This document shows positions 31,123-39,843 of a stretch of DNA of 64,000 bases, piece by piece (position 1 is the first letter of the stretch; the number at the start of each line of letters is the position of its first letter). The translations under genes were made by a program, and so were the position numbers. This stretch comes from JBFAPK01 sp040676675. Lineage in GTDB: Bacteria > Actinomycetota > Actinomycetes > Mycobacteriales > Micromonosporaceae. Location of the stretch: contig NZ_JBFAPK010000003.1 in NCBI RefSeq assembly GCF_040676675.1, forward strand, positions 286,338-350,337, given 5' to 3'. Under the pieces are notes generated by a model. It saw only the letters and a list, made by a program, of their open reading frames with translations, did not search any database and was not told where the DNA came from.

Positions 31123-33149
31123 CGCAGGAAGGCCGCGGCGACGCCGGCGTCCACCGGTACGTGCAGCCCGGTGGTGTGCGACAGCTCGCCGCCGGTCAGC
31201 ACGAAGACCGCGTTCGCGACGTGCTCCGGCAGTACCTCGCGCTTGAGCAGGGTGCGCTGGGCGTAGTAGGCGCCCAGCTCCGACTCGGGCACCCCGTAGA
31301 CGGCGGCCCGCTGCGCGCCCCAACCGCCGGCGAAGATGCCGGAACCTCGGACCACGCCGTCCGGGTTGACGCCGTTGACCCGGATGCCGTGCCCGCCCAG
31401 CTCCACCGCGAGCAGCCGGACCTGGTGGGCCTGGTCGGCCTTTGCCGCGCCGTACGCGATGTTGTTCGGCCCCGCGAAGACCGAGTTCTTGCTGGCGATG
31501 TAGACGATGTCCCCGCCCAGCCCCTGCTCGATCATGACCTTGGCGGCGGCCCGGGCCACCAGGAACGAGCCCCGCGCCATCACGTCGTGCTGCCGGTCCC
31601 AGTCCTCGACGCTGGTCTCCAGCAGCGGCTTCGAGACGGAGAGCCCGGCGTTGTTGACCACCAGGTCGACGCCGCCGAAGGCCAGTACCGCCGCGTCGAT
31701 CGCCGCGGCCACCGCCGCCTCGTCCGAGACGTCCACCGCCACCGGTACGGCCACGTCGGGCGAGCCGATCTCCGCGGCGACCCGGCCGGCGGCCTCGACG
31801 TCCCGGTCGGCGACGACCACGCAGGCCCCCTCGGCGGCGAGCCGCTGGGCGACCGCCCGCCCGATGCCCGAGCCCGCCCCGGTGACCAGCGCGATCCGGG
31901 TGCTGAGCGGCTTCGGCTTCGGCATCCGCCGCAGCTTCGCCTCCTCCAGGGCCCAGTACTCGATCCGGAACTTCTCCCGTTCCTCGATCGGCGCGTACCG
32001 GGAGATCGCCTCCGCGCCGCGCATCACGTTGACGGCGTTGACGTAGAACTCGCCGGCCACCCGGGCGGTCTGCTTCGTGGCGCCGAAGGAGAACATGCCG
32101 ATCCCGGGCACCAGCACGATCGCCGGGTCGGCGCCGCGCATCGGCGGGCTGTCCGGCTCGGCGTACGCCTCGTAGTAGGCCCGGTAGGCGGCGCGGTACT
32201 CCTCGTGCAGCTCGCGCAGCCGGGCGGTCACCCGCTCCAGCGGGGCGTCCGGCGGCAGGTCGAGCACGAGCGGCCGGACCTTCGTCCGCAGGAAATGGTC
32301 CGGGCAGGAGGTGCCGAGCGCGGCCAGCCGGGGGTGCGCCTCGCGGGCGAGGAAGTCGAGCACCACCTCGCTGTCGGTGAAGTGCCCGACCTGCGGGCGG
32401 TCGGTCGAGGCGAGGCCGCGCACCAGCGGCGCGAGCGCGGCGGCGCGGGCCCGGCGCTCCGCCTCGGGCAGCGGCGCCCGGTCGGGCAGCACCGGGCCGA
32501 ACGGCTCGGGCCGGCCGCGCTCGTCGATGAAGTCCTGCGCGGTACGGATGATCTCCAGCGTGTTCGCCTCGCACTCGGCGCTGGTGGCGCCCCAGGCGGT
32601 GATGCCGTGCCCGCCGAGGATCACCCCGATGGCGCGCGGGTTCGCCGCGTGTACGGCGGCGATCTCCAGCCCGAGCTGGAAGCCGGGGCGGCGCCACGGC
32701 ACCCAGACCACCCGGTCGCCGAAGCACTCCTTGGTGAGCGCCTCGCCGTCGGCGGCGGTGGCCAGCGCGATGCCGGCATCCGGGTGCAGGTGGTCGACGT
32801 GCGCGGCCGCCACCAGCCCGTGCATGGCGGTGTCGATCGACGGCGCGGCGCCGCCGAGGCCGTGCCGGCAGTAGTCGAACGCCGCGACCATCTCGTCCTC
32901 GCGCTCCGGGCCGGGGTACGTGCCGACCAGCGCGCGCAGCCGGTCCAGCCGCAGCACCGCGAGCCCGGCCGGGGTGAGCGTGCCGAGGTCGCCGCCGGAG
33001 CCCTTCACCCAGAGCAGTTCGACGTCCTCGCCGGTGACCGGATCCCGGTCGAGCCCCTTGGCGGAGGTGTTGCCGCCGGCGTAGTTGGTGTTGCGCGGGT
33101 CCGCGCCGAGCCGGTTGGACCGGTCGATCAGCTCGTCCACCGTGGACAT
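31119..33149 (-). CDS. bifunctional rhamnulose-1-phosphate aldolase / short-chain dehydrogenase
   Basis: A 676-residue fusion enzyme. The N-terminal ~410 residues are a class II aldolase (zinc His in 'HVDHLHPDAG' and 'GGHGITAWG'), which splits L-rhamnulose 1-phosphate into dihydroxyacetone phosphate and L-lactaldehyde. The C-terminal ~260 residues are an SDR with 'LVTGAGSGIGRAVAQRL', 'NNAG' and 'IAYGAAKADQAHQVR' (YxxxK), expected to oxidise lactaldehyde to lactate. The ATG at 33149 overlaps the rhamnose isomerase stop by one base (TGATG). This is a known actinobacterial and Bacillus-type route. Confidence 0.93.
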   Translation of the reverse strand: MSTVDELIDRSNRLGADPRNTNYAGGNTSAKGLDRDPVTGEDVELLWVKGSGGDLGTLTPAGLAVLRLDRLRALVGTYPGPEREDEMVAAFDYCRHGLGGAAPSIDTAMHGLVAAAHVDHLHPDAGIALATAADGEALTKECFGDRVVWVPWRRPGFQLGLEIAAVHAANPRAIGVILGGHGITAWGATSAECEANTLEIIRTAQDFIDERGRPEPFGPVLPDRAPLPEAERRARAAALAPLVRGLASTDRPQVGHFTDSEVVLDFLAREAHPRLAALGTSCPDHFLRTKVRPLVLDLPPDAPLERVTARLRELHEEYRAAYRAYYEAYAEPDSPPMRGADPAIVLVPGIGMFSFGATKQTARVAGEFYVNAVNVMRGAEAISRYAPIEEREKFRIEYWALEEAKLRRMPKPKPLSTRIALVTGAGSGIGRAVAQRLAAEGACVVVADRDVEAAGRVAAEIGSPDVAVPVAVDVSDEAAVAAAIDAAVLAFGGVDLVVNNAGLSVSKPLLETSVEDWDRQHDVMARGSFLVARAAAKVMIEQGLGGDIVYIASKNSVFAGPNNIAYGAAKADQAHQVRLLAVELGGHGIRVNGVNPDGVVRGSGIFAGGWGAQRAAVYGVPESELGAYYAQRTLLKREVLPEHVANAVFVLTGGELSHTTGLHVPVDAGVAAAFLR

Positions 33150-34330
33150 CAGGCCCCCCATCCGGCCGCGTCGCCGCCGGCCCGCTCGGTACGGATCCGT
33201 TCGAAGTAGCCGGAGCGTTGGTACGCCGCGACCGGGTCCGGGTCGAGTCCCTGGTCGGCGCGCAGGTCACGCAGGAGCGGCCGGACGTCGGTGTGGTACG
33301 CGTCCATCAGCACCGCGTTGGCGCCCAGCACGTCGCCGGCGGCCTGGGCCGAGGCGAGCGCCGCGGTGTCGACCAGCAGCGCCTTGGCGGTCGCCTCCTG
33401 CACGTTGAGCACCGAGCGGATCACCGCCGGGATCTTCGGCTCGATGTTGTGGCACTGGTCGAGCATGAAGGCGATGCCGGAGGCCGGCCCGACCGCGTCG
33501 GCCTGCACGATCTCGAACATGATCCGGAAGAGCTGGAACGGGTCGGCCGCGCCGACCATCAGGTCGTCGTCGGCGTAGAAGCGGGAGTTGAAGTCGAAGC
33601 CGCCGAGCTTCCCGGCCCGCAGCAGGAACGCCACGATGAACTCGATGTTCGTGCCGGGGGCGTGGTGCCCGGTGTCGATCACCACCTGGGCCCGCTCGCC
33701 CAGGCTCAGGCAGTGCGCGTACGCGGTGCCCCAGTCGGGCACGTCGGTGACGTAGAAGGCCGGCTCGAAGAGCTTGTACTCCAGCAGCATCCGCTGGTCG
33801 GGGCCGAGCCGGTCGTACGTCTCCCGCAGCGCCTCGGCGAGCCGGTCCTGCCGGTCGCGGATGTTGTCCTGGCCCGGGTAGTTGAGCCCGTCGGAGAACC
33901 AGAGCTTGAGGTCGCGCGAGCCGGTGCGGTCCATGATGTCGACGCACTCCAGCAGGTGCCCGATCGCCTTGCGGCGTACGCCCGGGTCCGGGTTGGTGAC
34001 GCTGCCGAGCCGGTAGTCGTTGTCCTGGAAGACGTTGGCGTTGATGGCGCCCAGAGCGACGCCCTGCTGGGCGGCGTACGCGGCGAGGTCGGCGTAGTCG
34101 TCGACCCGGTCCCAGGGGATGTGCAGCGAGACGGTGGGGGCGGCACCGGTGAACCGGTGCACCATGGCCGCGTCGGCGATCTTCTCGTACGGGTCGCGCG
34201 GCACGCCCTCCTGCGGGAAGACCTTGAACCGGGTGCCGGAGTTGCCGTACGCCCAGGAGGCGGTCTCGATCCGCTGTTCGCGCAGCGCGCGCGTCACCCG
34301 TTCGCGGGTGCTCGCCGCCAGGTCAGTCAT
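33149..34330 (-). CDS. rhaI: L-rhamnose isomerase
   Basis: A 393-residue xylose-isomerase-fold enzyme of the Pseudomonas stutzeri RhaI type, not the E. coli RhaA type. Visible blocks are 'ASWAYGNSGTRFKVF', 'LHIPWDRVDDY', 'KLWFSDGLNYPGQDNIRDR', 'LLEYKLFEPAFYVTDVPDWGTA', 'VVIDTGHHAPGTNIEFIVAFL' and 'GGFDFNSRFYADDDLMVGAADPFQLF', which hold the metal ligands. It converts L-rhamnose to L-rhamnulose. It is the first gene of the operon, with a LacI-type palindrome 75-88 bases upstream of its start. Confidence 0.93.
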   Translation of the reverse strand: MTDLAASTRERVTRALREQRIETASWAYGNSGTRFKVFPQEGVPRDPYEKIADAAMVHRFTGAAPTVSLHIPWDRVDDYADLAAYAAQQGVALGAINANVFQDNDYRLGSVTNPDPGVRRKAIGHLLECVDIMDRTGSRDLKLWFSDGLNYPGQDNIRDRQDRLAEALRETYDRLGPDQRMLLEYKLFEPAFYVTDVPDWGTAYAHCLSLGERAQVVIDTGHHAPGTNIEFIVAFLLRAGKLGGFDFNSRFYADDDLMVGAADPFQLFRIMFEIVQADAVGPASGIAFMLDQCHNIEPKIPAVIRSVLNVQEATAKALLVDTAALASAQAAGDVLGANAVLMDAYHTDVRPLLRDLRADQGLDPDPVAAYQRSGYFERIRTERAGGDAAGWGA

Positions 34331-34404
34331 CGTGGGTCTCCGATCGGGCCCGCGGCATCGGGCCGGGCGTGGGGGTGGGTCGCCGGAGTCGCCTCATCAG
34401 CGCG

Positions 34405-34418
34405 ATGAAACGTTTCAT
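34405..34418. promoter_or_regulatory. LacI-family operator of the rhamnose operon
   Basis: The perfect 14-bp palindrome ATGAAACGTTTCAT has the central CG step and GAAAC/GTTTC arms of LacI-family operators. It sits in the 262-base region between the divergent rhamnose isomerase (starts 34330) and alditol-oxidase-like (starts 34593) genes, so it could control either or both. Confidence 0.85.
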
Positions 34419-34592
34419 TTTCGGGGTACTGCGACCGTACGGTCCGCCGCCGCGGCACGTCAAGGGGGCGACGGAGGCCACCCGCCGGTGGGCGGGAGCG
34501 GGCCGGACCGGATAGCGTGACCCGCCGACGGCACATCCGCGGCGTCCGGCGTGGCGGACCCGCCGCCCGGCCCGACGTTCGGAGGCGTTGCG

Positions 34593-35939
34593 ATGACTGA
34601 ACAGCTCACCAACTGGGCCGGCAACATCACGTTCCGGCCCGAGCGGCTGCACCGGCCGGAGACCCTGGACGAGCTGCGCGCGCTGGTGGCGCGCAGCGCC
34701 CGGGTGCGCGCCCTCGGCACCGGCCACTCGTTCAACACCGTCGCCGACACCACCGGCGCGCTGGTCTCGACCGGTGGTCTGCCGGCCCGGATCGAGCCGC
34801 ATCCGGACGGTCGGACCGTCACCGTGGCCGCCGGCGTACGCCTCGGCGAGCTGGCCGCCCGCCTCCAGGCCGCCGGATACGCACTGCCCAACCTCCCGTC
34901 GCTGCCGCACATCTCGGTGGCCGGGGCCGTCGCCACCGCCACCCACGGCTCCGGCGTCGGCAACGGCAACCTGGCCGCCGGCGTCTCGGCGCTGGAGCTG
35001 GTCACCGCCGACGGCGACCTGGTCGTGGTGCGGCGCGACGACGGCGGCGACTTCTCCGGTACGGTCGTCGCGCTCGGCGCCCTGGGCGTCGTCACCAGCC
35101 TCACCCTGGACGTCGTGCCGGCCTTCGAGGTACGCCAGTACGTCTACGACGACCTGCCGCTGGACCGGCTCGCCGACGGGCTGGAGACCGTGCTGGGCGC
35201 GGCGTACAGCGTCAGCCTCTTCACCGACTGGACGGCCGACCGGATCAACCAGGTCTGGCTCAAGCAACGCGTCGACGGCCGGAGCGCGGCGGACGGGGCG
35301 GGCCCGGCGGGCGCGGCCAGCCCGGCGGACGCGTTCGCCGCGGGTGCCGCGGGCCCGGCGGGTGCGGCGGGTACGCCCGCGCCCGAGTGGCTCGGCGCCA
35401 AGCTCGCGACCGGCCCCCGCCACCCGATCGCCGGCATGCCCACCACGTACACCACGGCCCAGCAGGGCGAGCCCGGCCCCTGGCACGAGCGGCTGCCGCA
35501 CTTCCGGATGGAGTTCACCCCGAGCAGCGGCGAGGAGCTGCAGTCGGAGTACTTCGTCGCGCGGGAGCACGCCCTCGCGGCGATCGAGGCGGTCGACGGG
35601 ATGCGCGAGCGGATCGCGCCGGTGCTCCAGATCAGCGAGCTGCGTACCGTCGCCGCCGACGAGCTGTGGCTGAGCCCGAGCCACCGGCGCGACAGCCTGG
35701 CGCTGCACTTCACCTGGTTGCCCGACCCGGCGGCGGTGGCCGAGGTGGCCGCCGAGATCGAGGAGCGGCTCGCTTCGTACGCGGTCCGGCCGCACTGGGG
35801 CAAGGTCTTCACCGTCGCGCCCGACCGGCTCGCCGGGCGGTACGAACGGTACGGCGACTTCGTCCGGCTGCTCGGTGCGTGGGACCCGGCGGGCAAGTTC
35901 CGCAACGCCTTCGTCGACCGGTACTTCCCCGTCGCCTGA
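34593..35939 (+). CDS. FAD-dependent alditol oxidase-like protein
   Basis: A 448-residue enzyme of the sugar-1,4-lactone oxidase/alditol oxidase family. The FAD-binding N-terminal domain includes 'RALGTGHSFNTVADT', where the histidine of HSFN normally carries the covalent FAD, and 'LPHISVAGAVATATHGSGVGNGNL'. The C-terminal cap and oxidase domain ends 'DPAGKFRNAFVDRYF'. A stretch of about 30 Gly/Ala/Pro residues near 230-262 is absent from typical relatives and is probably a surface-loop insertion. The ATG at 34593 follows GGAGG. It is divergent from the rhamnose operon; substrate may be a sugar alcohol. Confidence 0.88.
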   Translation: MTEQLTNWAGNITFRPERLHRPETLDELRALVARSARVRALGTGHSFNTVADTTGALVSTGGLPARIEPHPDGRTVTVAAGVRLGELAARLQAAGYALPNLPSLPHISVAGAVATATHGSGVGNGNLAAGVSALELVTADGDLVVVRRDDGGDFSGTVVALGALGVVTSLTLDVVPAFEVRQYVYDDLPLDRLADGLETVLGAAYSVSLFTDWTADRINQVWLKQRVDGRSAADGAGPAGAASPADAFAAGAAGPAGAAGTPAPEWLGAKLATGPRHPIAGMPTTYTTAQQGEPGPWHERLPHFRMEFTPSSGEELQSEYFVAREHALAAIEAVDGMRERIAPVLQISELRTVAADELWLSPSHRRDSLALHFTWLPDPAAVAEVAAEIEERLASYAVRPHWGKVFTVAPDRLAGRYERYGDFVRLLGAWDPAGKFRNAFVDRYFPVA

Positions 35940-35975
35940 CGGCCCCGCTGCCAGCGCGGCGATGATCGGTGTTAC

Positions 35976-36098
35976 GGTCTTCGCGGCAGACCTACCGAGG
36001 AGGTGAGACCCATCAACGCCACATCAGGCCGGGTGCTCCTTCCCACGGTCACGAGGTTGCCCTGAACCAGGGGACCGTCGCCCTGACATAGGTGACCG
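35976..36098 (+). promoter_or_regulatory. structured leader with candidate short uORF upstream of methyltransferase
   Basis: This leader has three parts: a hairpin GGTCT/AGACC (35976-35980, 35988-35992), then a near-perfect ribosome site GAGGAGG (35997-36003), then an open frame of 17 codons ending in TGA at 36063-36065. In the frame with best spacing the first codon is ATC (36012); a GTG at 36003 is the alternative and is too close. A CGGTCAC/GTGACCG pair (36046-36052, 36092-36098) can enclose the uORF end, and CCCTG-AAC-CAGGG (36060-36072) forms a competing stem. Layout resembles a translational attenuator. Inference. Confidence 0.4.
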
Positions 36099-36132
36099 GG
36101 GAGCGCCCCATCGGCATCCCGAGAGGTTTCCC

Positions 36133-37005
36133 ATGTCGTCCTCCTCGTCGGACACCTTCACGCCGGCCGCGTCGCCGGCCCCCGCTCCGCCCACCGCCGC
36201 CGCGATCCCGCCCGCCGATGTCGTCGCGAGCCTGCGCGCCGCCGGCTGCGTCTTCGCCGAGGACGAGGCGCGGCTGCTCGTCGCCGCGGCGGACACCCCC
36301 GACCACCTGGCCGAGCTGGTCCGCCGGCGGATCTCCGGCCTGCCCCTGGAGCACGTGCTCGGCTGGGCGGAGTTCCGCGGACTGCGGGTCGCCGTCGACG
36401 CCGGGGTCTTCGTACCGCGCCGGCGCACCGAGTTCCTCGCCGAACAGGCGATCGCGCTGGCCCGCCCCCTCGCCGCCCGCGCCACCGCCGCGGTCGTGGT
36501 CGACCTCTGCTGCGGCTCGGGGGCGCTCGGCGCGGCTCTCGCCGCCGCGCTGGACCGGATCGAGCTGCACGCCGCCGACATCGATCCCGTGGCGGTGGCC
36601 TGCGCGCGCCGCAACGTCGCCGCCGTCGGCGGCCGGGTGTACCGGGGCGACCTCTACGACCCGCTCCCGGCGCGGCTGCGCGGACGGGTGGACGTGCTGG
36701 TGGCGAACGCGCCGTACGTGCCCACCGAGGCGGTCGGGCTGCTGCCGCCGGAGGCGCGCGTGCACGAGCCGAGGGTGGCGCTCGACGGCGGCGCGGACGG
36801 CCTCGACGTGCTGCGCCGCGTGATCGCCGGGGCACCGGCGTGGTTGGCGTCCGGCGGGCACCTGCTCTTCGAGACCAGCGAGGAGCAGGGCCGGCGGATC
36901 GTCCGTACCGTCGCGCGGGCCGGGCTGGTCGCCCGGATGACCGGCTCGGAGGAGCTGGGCGCCACCGTCGTGATCGGCAGCCGGCCCGACGCGGGTCGCG
37001 GCTGA
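36133..37005 (+). CDS. HemK/PrmC-like N5-glutamine methyltransferase family protein
   Basis: A 290-residue SAM-dependent methyltransferase. The N-terminal helical substrate domain ('RISGLPLEHVLGWAEFRGLRVAVDAGVFVPRRRTE') is typical of HemK-type enzymes, with motif I 'VVDLCCGSGALGAALA' for SAM. The catalytic loop reads NAPYVPTE where PrmC/HemK have NPPY. Some annotated 'putative protein N5-glutamine methyltransferases' have this variant, so the true substrate is uncertain. The ATG at 36133 is 9 bases after GAGAGG. It is followed by a strong hairpin and preceded by an odd leader. Confidence 0.85.
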   Translation: MSSSSSDTFTPAASPAPAPPTAAAIPPADVVASLRAAGCVFAEDEARLLVAAADTPDHLAELVRRRISGLPLEHVLGWAEFRGLRVAVDAGVFVPRRRTEFLAEQAIALARPLAARATAAVVVDLCCGSGALGAALAAALDRIELHAADIDPVAVACARRNVAAVGGRVYRGDLYDPLPARLRGRVDVLVANAPYVPTEAVGLLPPEARVHEPRVALDGGADGLDVLRRVIAGAPAWLASGGHLLFETSEEQGRRIVRTVARAGLVARMTGSEELGATVVIGSRPDAGRG

Positions 37006-37012
37006 CGCCCGG

Positions 37013-37052
37013 CGCTCCCGGTACGGCCCGGACCGGGGCCGTACCGGGAGCG
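37013..37052 (+). terminator. 17-bp hairpin terminator after methyltransferase
   Basis: A perfect 17-bp stem: CGCTCCCGGTACGGCCC (37013-37029), loop GGACCG, and its complement at 37036-37052, starting 7 bases after the stop at 37005. Confidence 0.85.
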
Positions 37053-37119
37053 GCGCGCCGACGGGCTCGACGCGCGGCGCGCCATCCGCGCCCGCGCCCG
37101 CCGGACCGTTGCTCCCGGG

Positions 37120-38088
37120 TCAGCGCGCGGCGCGGGAGCCGCGCAGGGCGAGGCCGGCTCCGCCGGCCGCGCCGAGTACCAGCAGGCCGAGCGCACCGAG
37201 CGTGGCCCCGTCGGGGTGGACCAGCGGCTGTCCGCGCAGCGCCTGCCACGTCACGAGGGCCAGCAGACCGGCGTACGCACCCGCGGCGACCCAGACGAGC
37301 CGGACCCGGACCGGCTCGCCCAGCCGGGGGAAGAGGCGGGCCACCAGGATGGCGGAGAGCGGAAGCAGCTGCAGCGCGTGGATCCCGACGAAGTGCGGGA
37401 TGCGCAGGTCGCCGCCGGTCGTGCTCCAGGTCAGGAACGGCAGGCCGGGCCCGCCGTCGGGCACCCCGACGCTGTGCGCGCCGACGATCGCCAGCCGCTG
37501 CCCGGCGTCCATGGCGGCCTGCTGCTCGGGGGTGGGCATCACCATGAGCATGCCGAGCGCCAGACCCACCAGCGTGACGACGAGCCCCAGCCGGATCGCC
37601 AGCGTGGTGGCCCGGTCGCCCAGCCGCTGCACCATGGCCAGCAGCGCGATGACCAGGGTGGCGGCCCAGAGGACGTAGATGGTCAGGGCCATCACGACGG
37701 TGAAGTTCGCGTCCAGCGACGTCGCCTGGTTGAAGTGCAGCTGGCGGCCCCGGATCCCGATCTGCACCACCATCAGGACCATCTCGACGGCGAGCGCCAC
37801 GGCCACCACCGTCCCCATCCACCAACCCGTACGGCGGGCCCGCCGCGACAGCGACAGCAGCCAGGAGAGCGTCGCCGCGTAGATCGCGATGGAGATGGTG
37901 AACTTCAGCGGCTTGAGCCAGATCGGCGCGCCGACGAGGACCCGGTCGTCGAGCAGCAGCCCGCCGACGGCGACCAGTCCGAGCAGCACCATGGCGGCGG
38001 CGACCAGCAGCAGGGGTCGGTGCCAGCGGGGGAGAGGGCCGTCGGGGCGCACCGGGGCGGCGGCCGGTGCGGTGAGCGTCTGCGTCAT
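37120..38088 (-). CDS. multi-pass membrane protein of unknown function
   Basis: A 322-residue protein with about nine hydrophobic segments. Conserved-looking polar motifs lie in the membrane: 'IWLKPLKFTISIAIYAATLSWLL', 'QIGIRGRQLHFNQATSLD', and 'TWSTTGGDLRIPHFVGIHALQLLPL', whose His residues could bind a metal or haem. Family function is not known to me. The ATG at 38088 was chosen because the sequence starts a plausible cytoplasmic tail there. The frame is, however, open without a stop up to a GTG at 39057 with an excellent ribosome site, so this may be the C-terminal half of a larger protein (next entry). Confidence 0.7.
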   Translation of the reverse strand: MTQTLTAPAAAPVRPDGPLPRWHRPLLLVAAAMVLLGLVAVGGLLLDDRVLVGAPIWLKPLKFTISIAIYAATLSWLLSLSRRARRTGWWMGTVVAVALAVEMVLMVVQIGIRGRQLHFNQATSLDANFTVVMALTIYVLWAATLVIALLAMVQRLGDRATTLAIRLGLVVTLVGLALGMLMVMPTPEQQAAMDAGQRLAIVGAHSVGVPDGGPGLPFLTWSTTGGDLRIPHFVGIHALQLLPLSAILVARLFPRLGEPVRVRLVWVAAGAYAGLLALVTWQALRGQPLVHPDGATLGALGLLVLGAAGGAGLALRGSRAAR

Positions 38089-39057
38089 GCCTCGATGCTC
38101 GTCCCGTCGTCGGCCGGAAACAGCCCGGCAGACCGGCGGATCGGGGGTAGGGGCAGCCGTACCCGCGCCGCGCCGCCGCCCGGCGGAGACGGCCGGTCGG
38201 TCAGCCGGCGGCGGGGTACGCGCGACGCTGAGCAGCAGCGGCGAGCGTACGCCGAGCAGGGCGGCGCAGCCGGCGACGACCTCGGCCAGCCACCCGACCG
38301 CGTCGCCCGACCACTCGGCCAGCTCTCCGCGCAGCACCATCCCGTGCGTCGGCGGGCCGTTCCGGAGGCCGTCGTGCAACGGCGGGGCGACGGTGGCCGC
38401 GCCGCCCGCGACGCCGGCGGAGGCGCAGACGAAGACGTCCTGGTCGAGGCCGGCGAGCCGGTCGGTGAGCCGCCGCGCGACGGCCGGGACGGACGGGTCC
38501 CGGCCGCTGTCGACGTGGACCTCCACCGCCGTGCCCGCTCCCGGCGCGCGGTCGGCGAACCAGTCCGTCGTCCGCGTGGCCGGCACGGGCGCGTACGGCG
38601 GGCGGGCGGCCGGATCGAGCCCCTGGACCGGCAGGAGGAGCTGTACCGCGGCCAGGTCCAGGCTCCCCGCCCGCGCCGTCACGTCCAGCGCGCAGCGCAG
38701 GAACGGCCGTACGGGCAGCGGCCGGTCGCCGGGCACCTCGCTGGCCTCGACCTGGAACCACGAGACCGGTCCCGCTCCGGCGGCGGCACGGGGATGCCCC
38801 CAGCCGGCGTCGTTCATGCCCCACAGCCCCGGCGCGCGGCGCAGGCCGTCCTCCGCGCCGCCCCCGGCCGACCGGTCGTCGAGCCAGCCCATGGCGATCG
38901 ACCGCTGGTGAAAGAGCTGATAGGCGTCGTGCTCCGAATCGGGTTCGTGCCACGGGTGCGGCACCAGATCGCCGTAGAGGGCGGCGAACATGGTGCCGGC
39001 GGTGCGGCGGGACCCGGGCGCCAGCCCTGGCCGCGCGGCATCACTGCGCTTCGGCAC
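38089..39057 (-). CDS. hypothetical soluble domain reading in-frame into the membrane protein
   Basis: GTG 39057 is preceded by GAGGAGG at near-ideal spacing. It encodes 'MPKRSDAARPG ... FAALYGDLVPHPWHEPDSEHDAYQLFHQRSIAMGWLDDR ...', then 'RCALDVTARAGSLDLAAVQLLLPV', 'TAVEVHVDSGRDPSVPAVARRL' and 'AALLGVRSPLLLSVARTPPPADRP', a soluble protein of about 250 residues with no recognised family. No stop follows in frame: the reading passes a Pro/Arg-rich stretch (VSAGRRRGAGTAAPTPDPP) into the membrane protein. Either the two form one 645-residue fusion or a frameshift removed this gene's own stop. An off-frame TGA near 38201 would fit the latter. Coordinates mark the upstream part only. Confidence 0.5.
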
Positions 39058-39117
39058 GCCAGTCCTCCTCGCTTCGCTCGACGGCGCTACCCGGTTACGT
39101 AGTACACCCGTCGGCCG

Positions 39118-39663
39118 TCACAGGTAGGCCCGGCCGCCGAAGCCGACGAGCGAGTTGTCGTAGTACCAGTTCGGTCCGGTGCCGCCGGCGTACGGCAGGT
39201 CGGCGAGGGCGCCGTCGTACGCCTTGAAGATCTCGACCGAGCGGGTCAGGCAGTTGTCCCAGAGCAGGTGGTAGGCCCGGCCGTAGACCTCGTCCACCTT
39301 GCTCTTCGCGGCGCCGACCGAACTGCTCGGCGTGTCGCGGCAGCGGTAGTGGTCGTAGTACCCGTCCCCGTTGGTCACGTCGAAGGTCGCCAGCGCGCTC
39401 GACCAGTTCCCCTCGCGCCGCCAGCTCCAGTCGGCGTTCTCGGTGGCCCCGTAGATCCAGTCGTCGGCCGTGCCGACCCGGAACGCCCAGCCGACGTGCC
39501 CGGCCGTGCCGGCACCCTCGGTGGCGTTGAACAGGCAGACCCGCCCCGCACCGAGCGCCCGCGCGGGCGCGGCGCCCACCACGTCGAGCCCCATGGTCGC
39601 CGCGACCGCCGCCAGCGCCGCCGCGCCGATCCGGCGGATCCGTCCCCTCGTTCCCGTACGCAT
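39118..39663 (-). CDS. secreted protein with papain-like His/Cys pattern
   Basis: A 181-residue exported protein. The signal peptide (MRTGTRGRIRRIGAAALAAVAATMG...) ends near residue 38. The mature part contains 'GTAGHVGWAFRVG', 'WIYGATENADWSWRREGNW' and 'RAYHLLWDNCLTRSVEIFKAYDG'. A histidine in a 'GHVGW' strand and a cysteine at the start of a helix ('DNCLTRSVE') resemble permuted NlpC/P60 or LRAT-like papain folds. The assignment is from pattern only, and the protein may be non-enzymatic. The ATG at 39663 has GGGAGGG upstream. Function unknown. Confidence 0.65.
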   Translation of the reverse strand: MRTGTRGRIRRIGAAALAAVAATMGLDVVGAAPARALGAGRVCLFNATEGAGTAGHVGWAFRVGTADDWIYGATENADWSWRREGNWSSALATFDVTNGDGYYDHYRCRDTPSSSVGAAKSKVDEVYGRAYHLLWDNCLTRSVEIFKAYDGALADLPYAGGTGPNWYYDNSLVGFGGRAYL

Positions 39664-39843
39664 GCCGCCGCCCTCCCGTCGCCGTCCGCCGATGCCGTGC
39701 CCACCGGCCGGTACGGTCGATGATCGGCGCGGGACGGGGGTGGTGTCTGTGGTGTGCGGCGTCGGCAGAACCACCCACACCCGGCCGGCAGCGGACCGGT
39801 GCCGGACTCCGTCGACCCGGACTCGGCCGGGCGCGGGCGGGCG

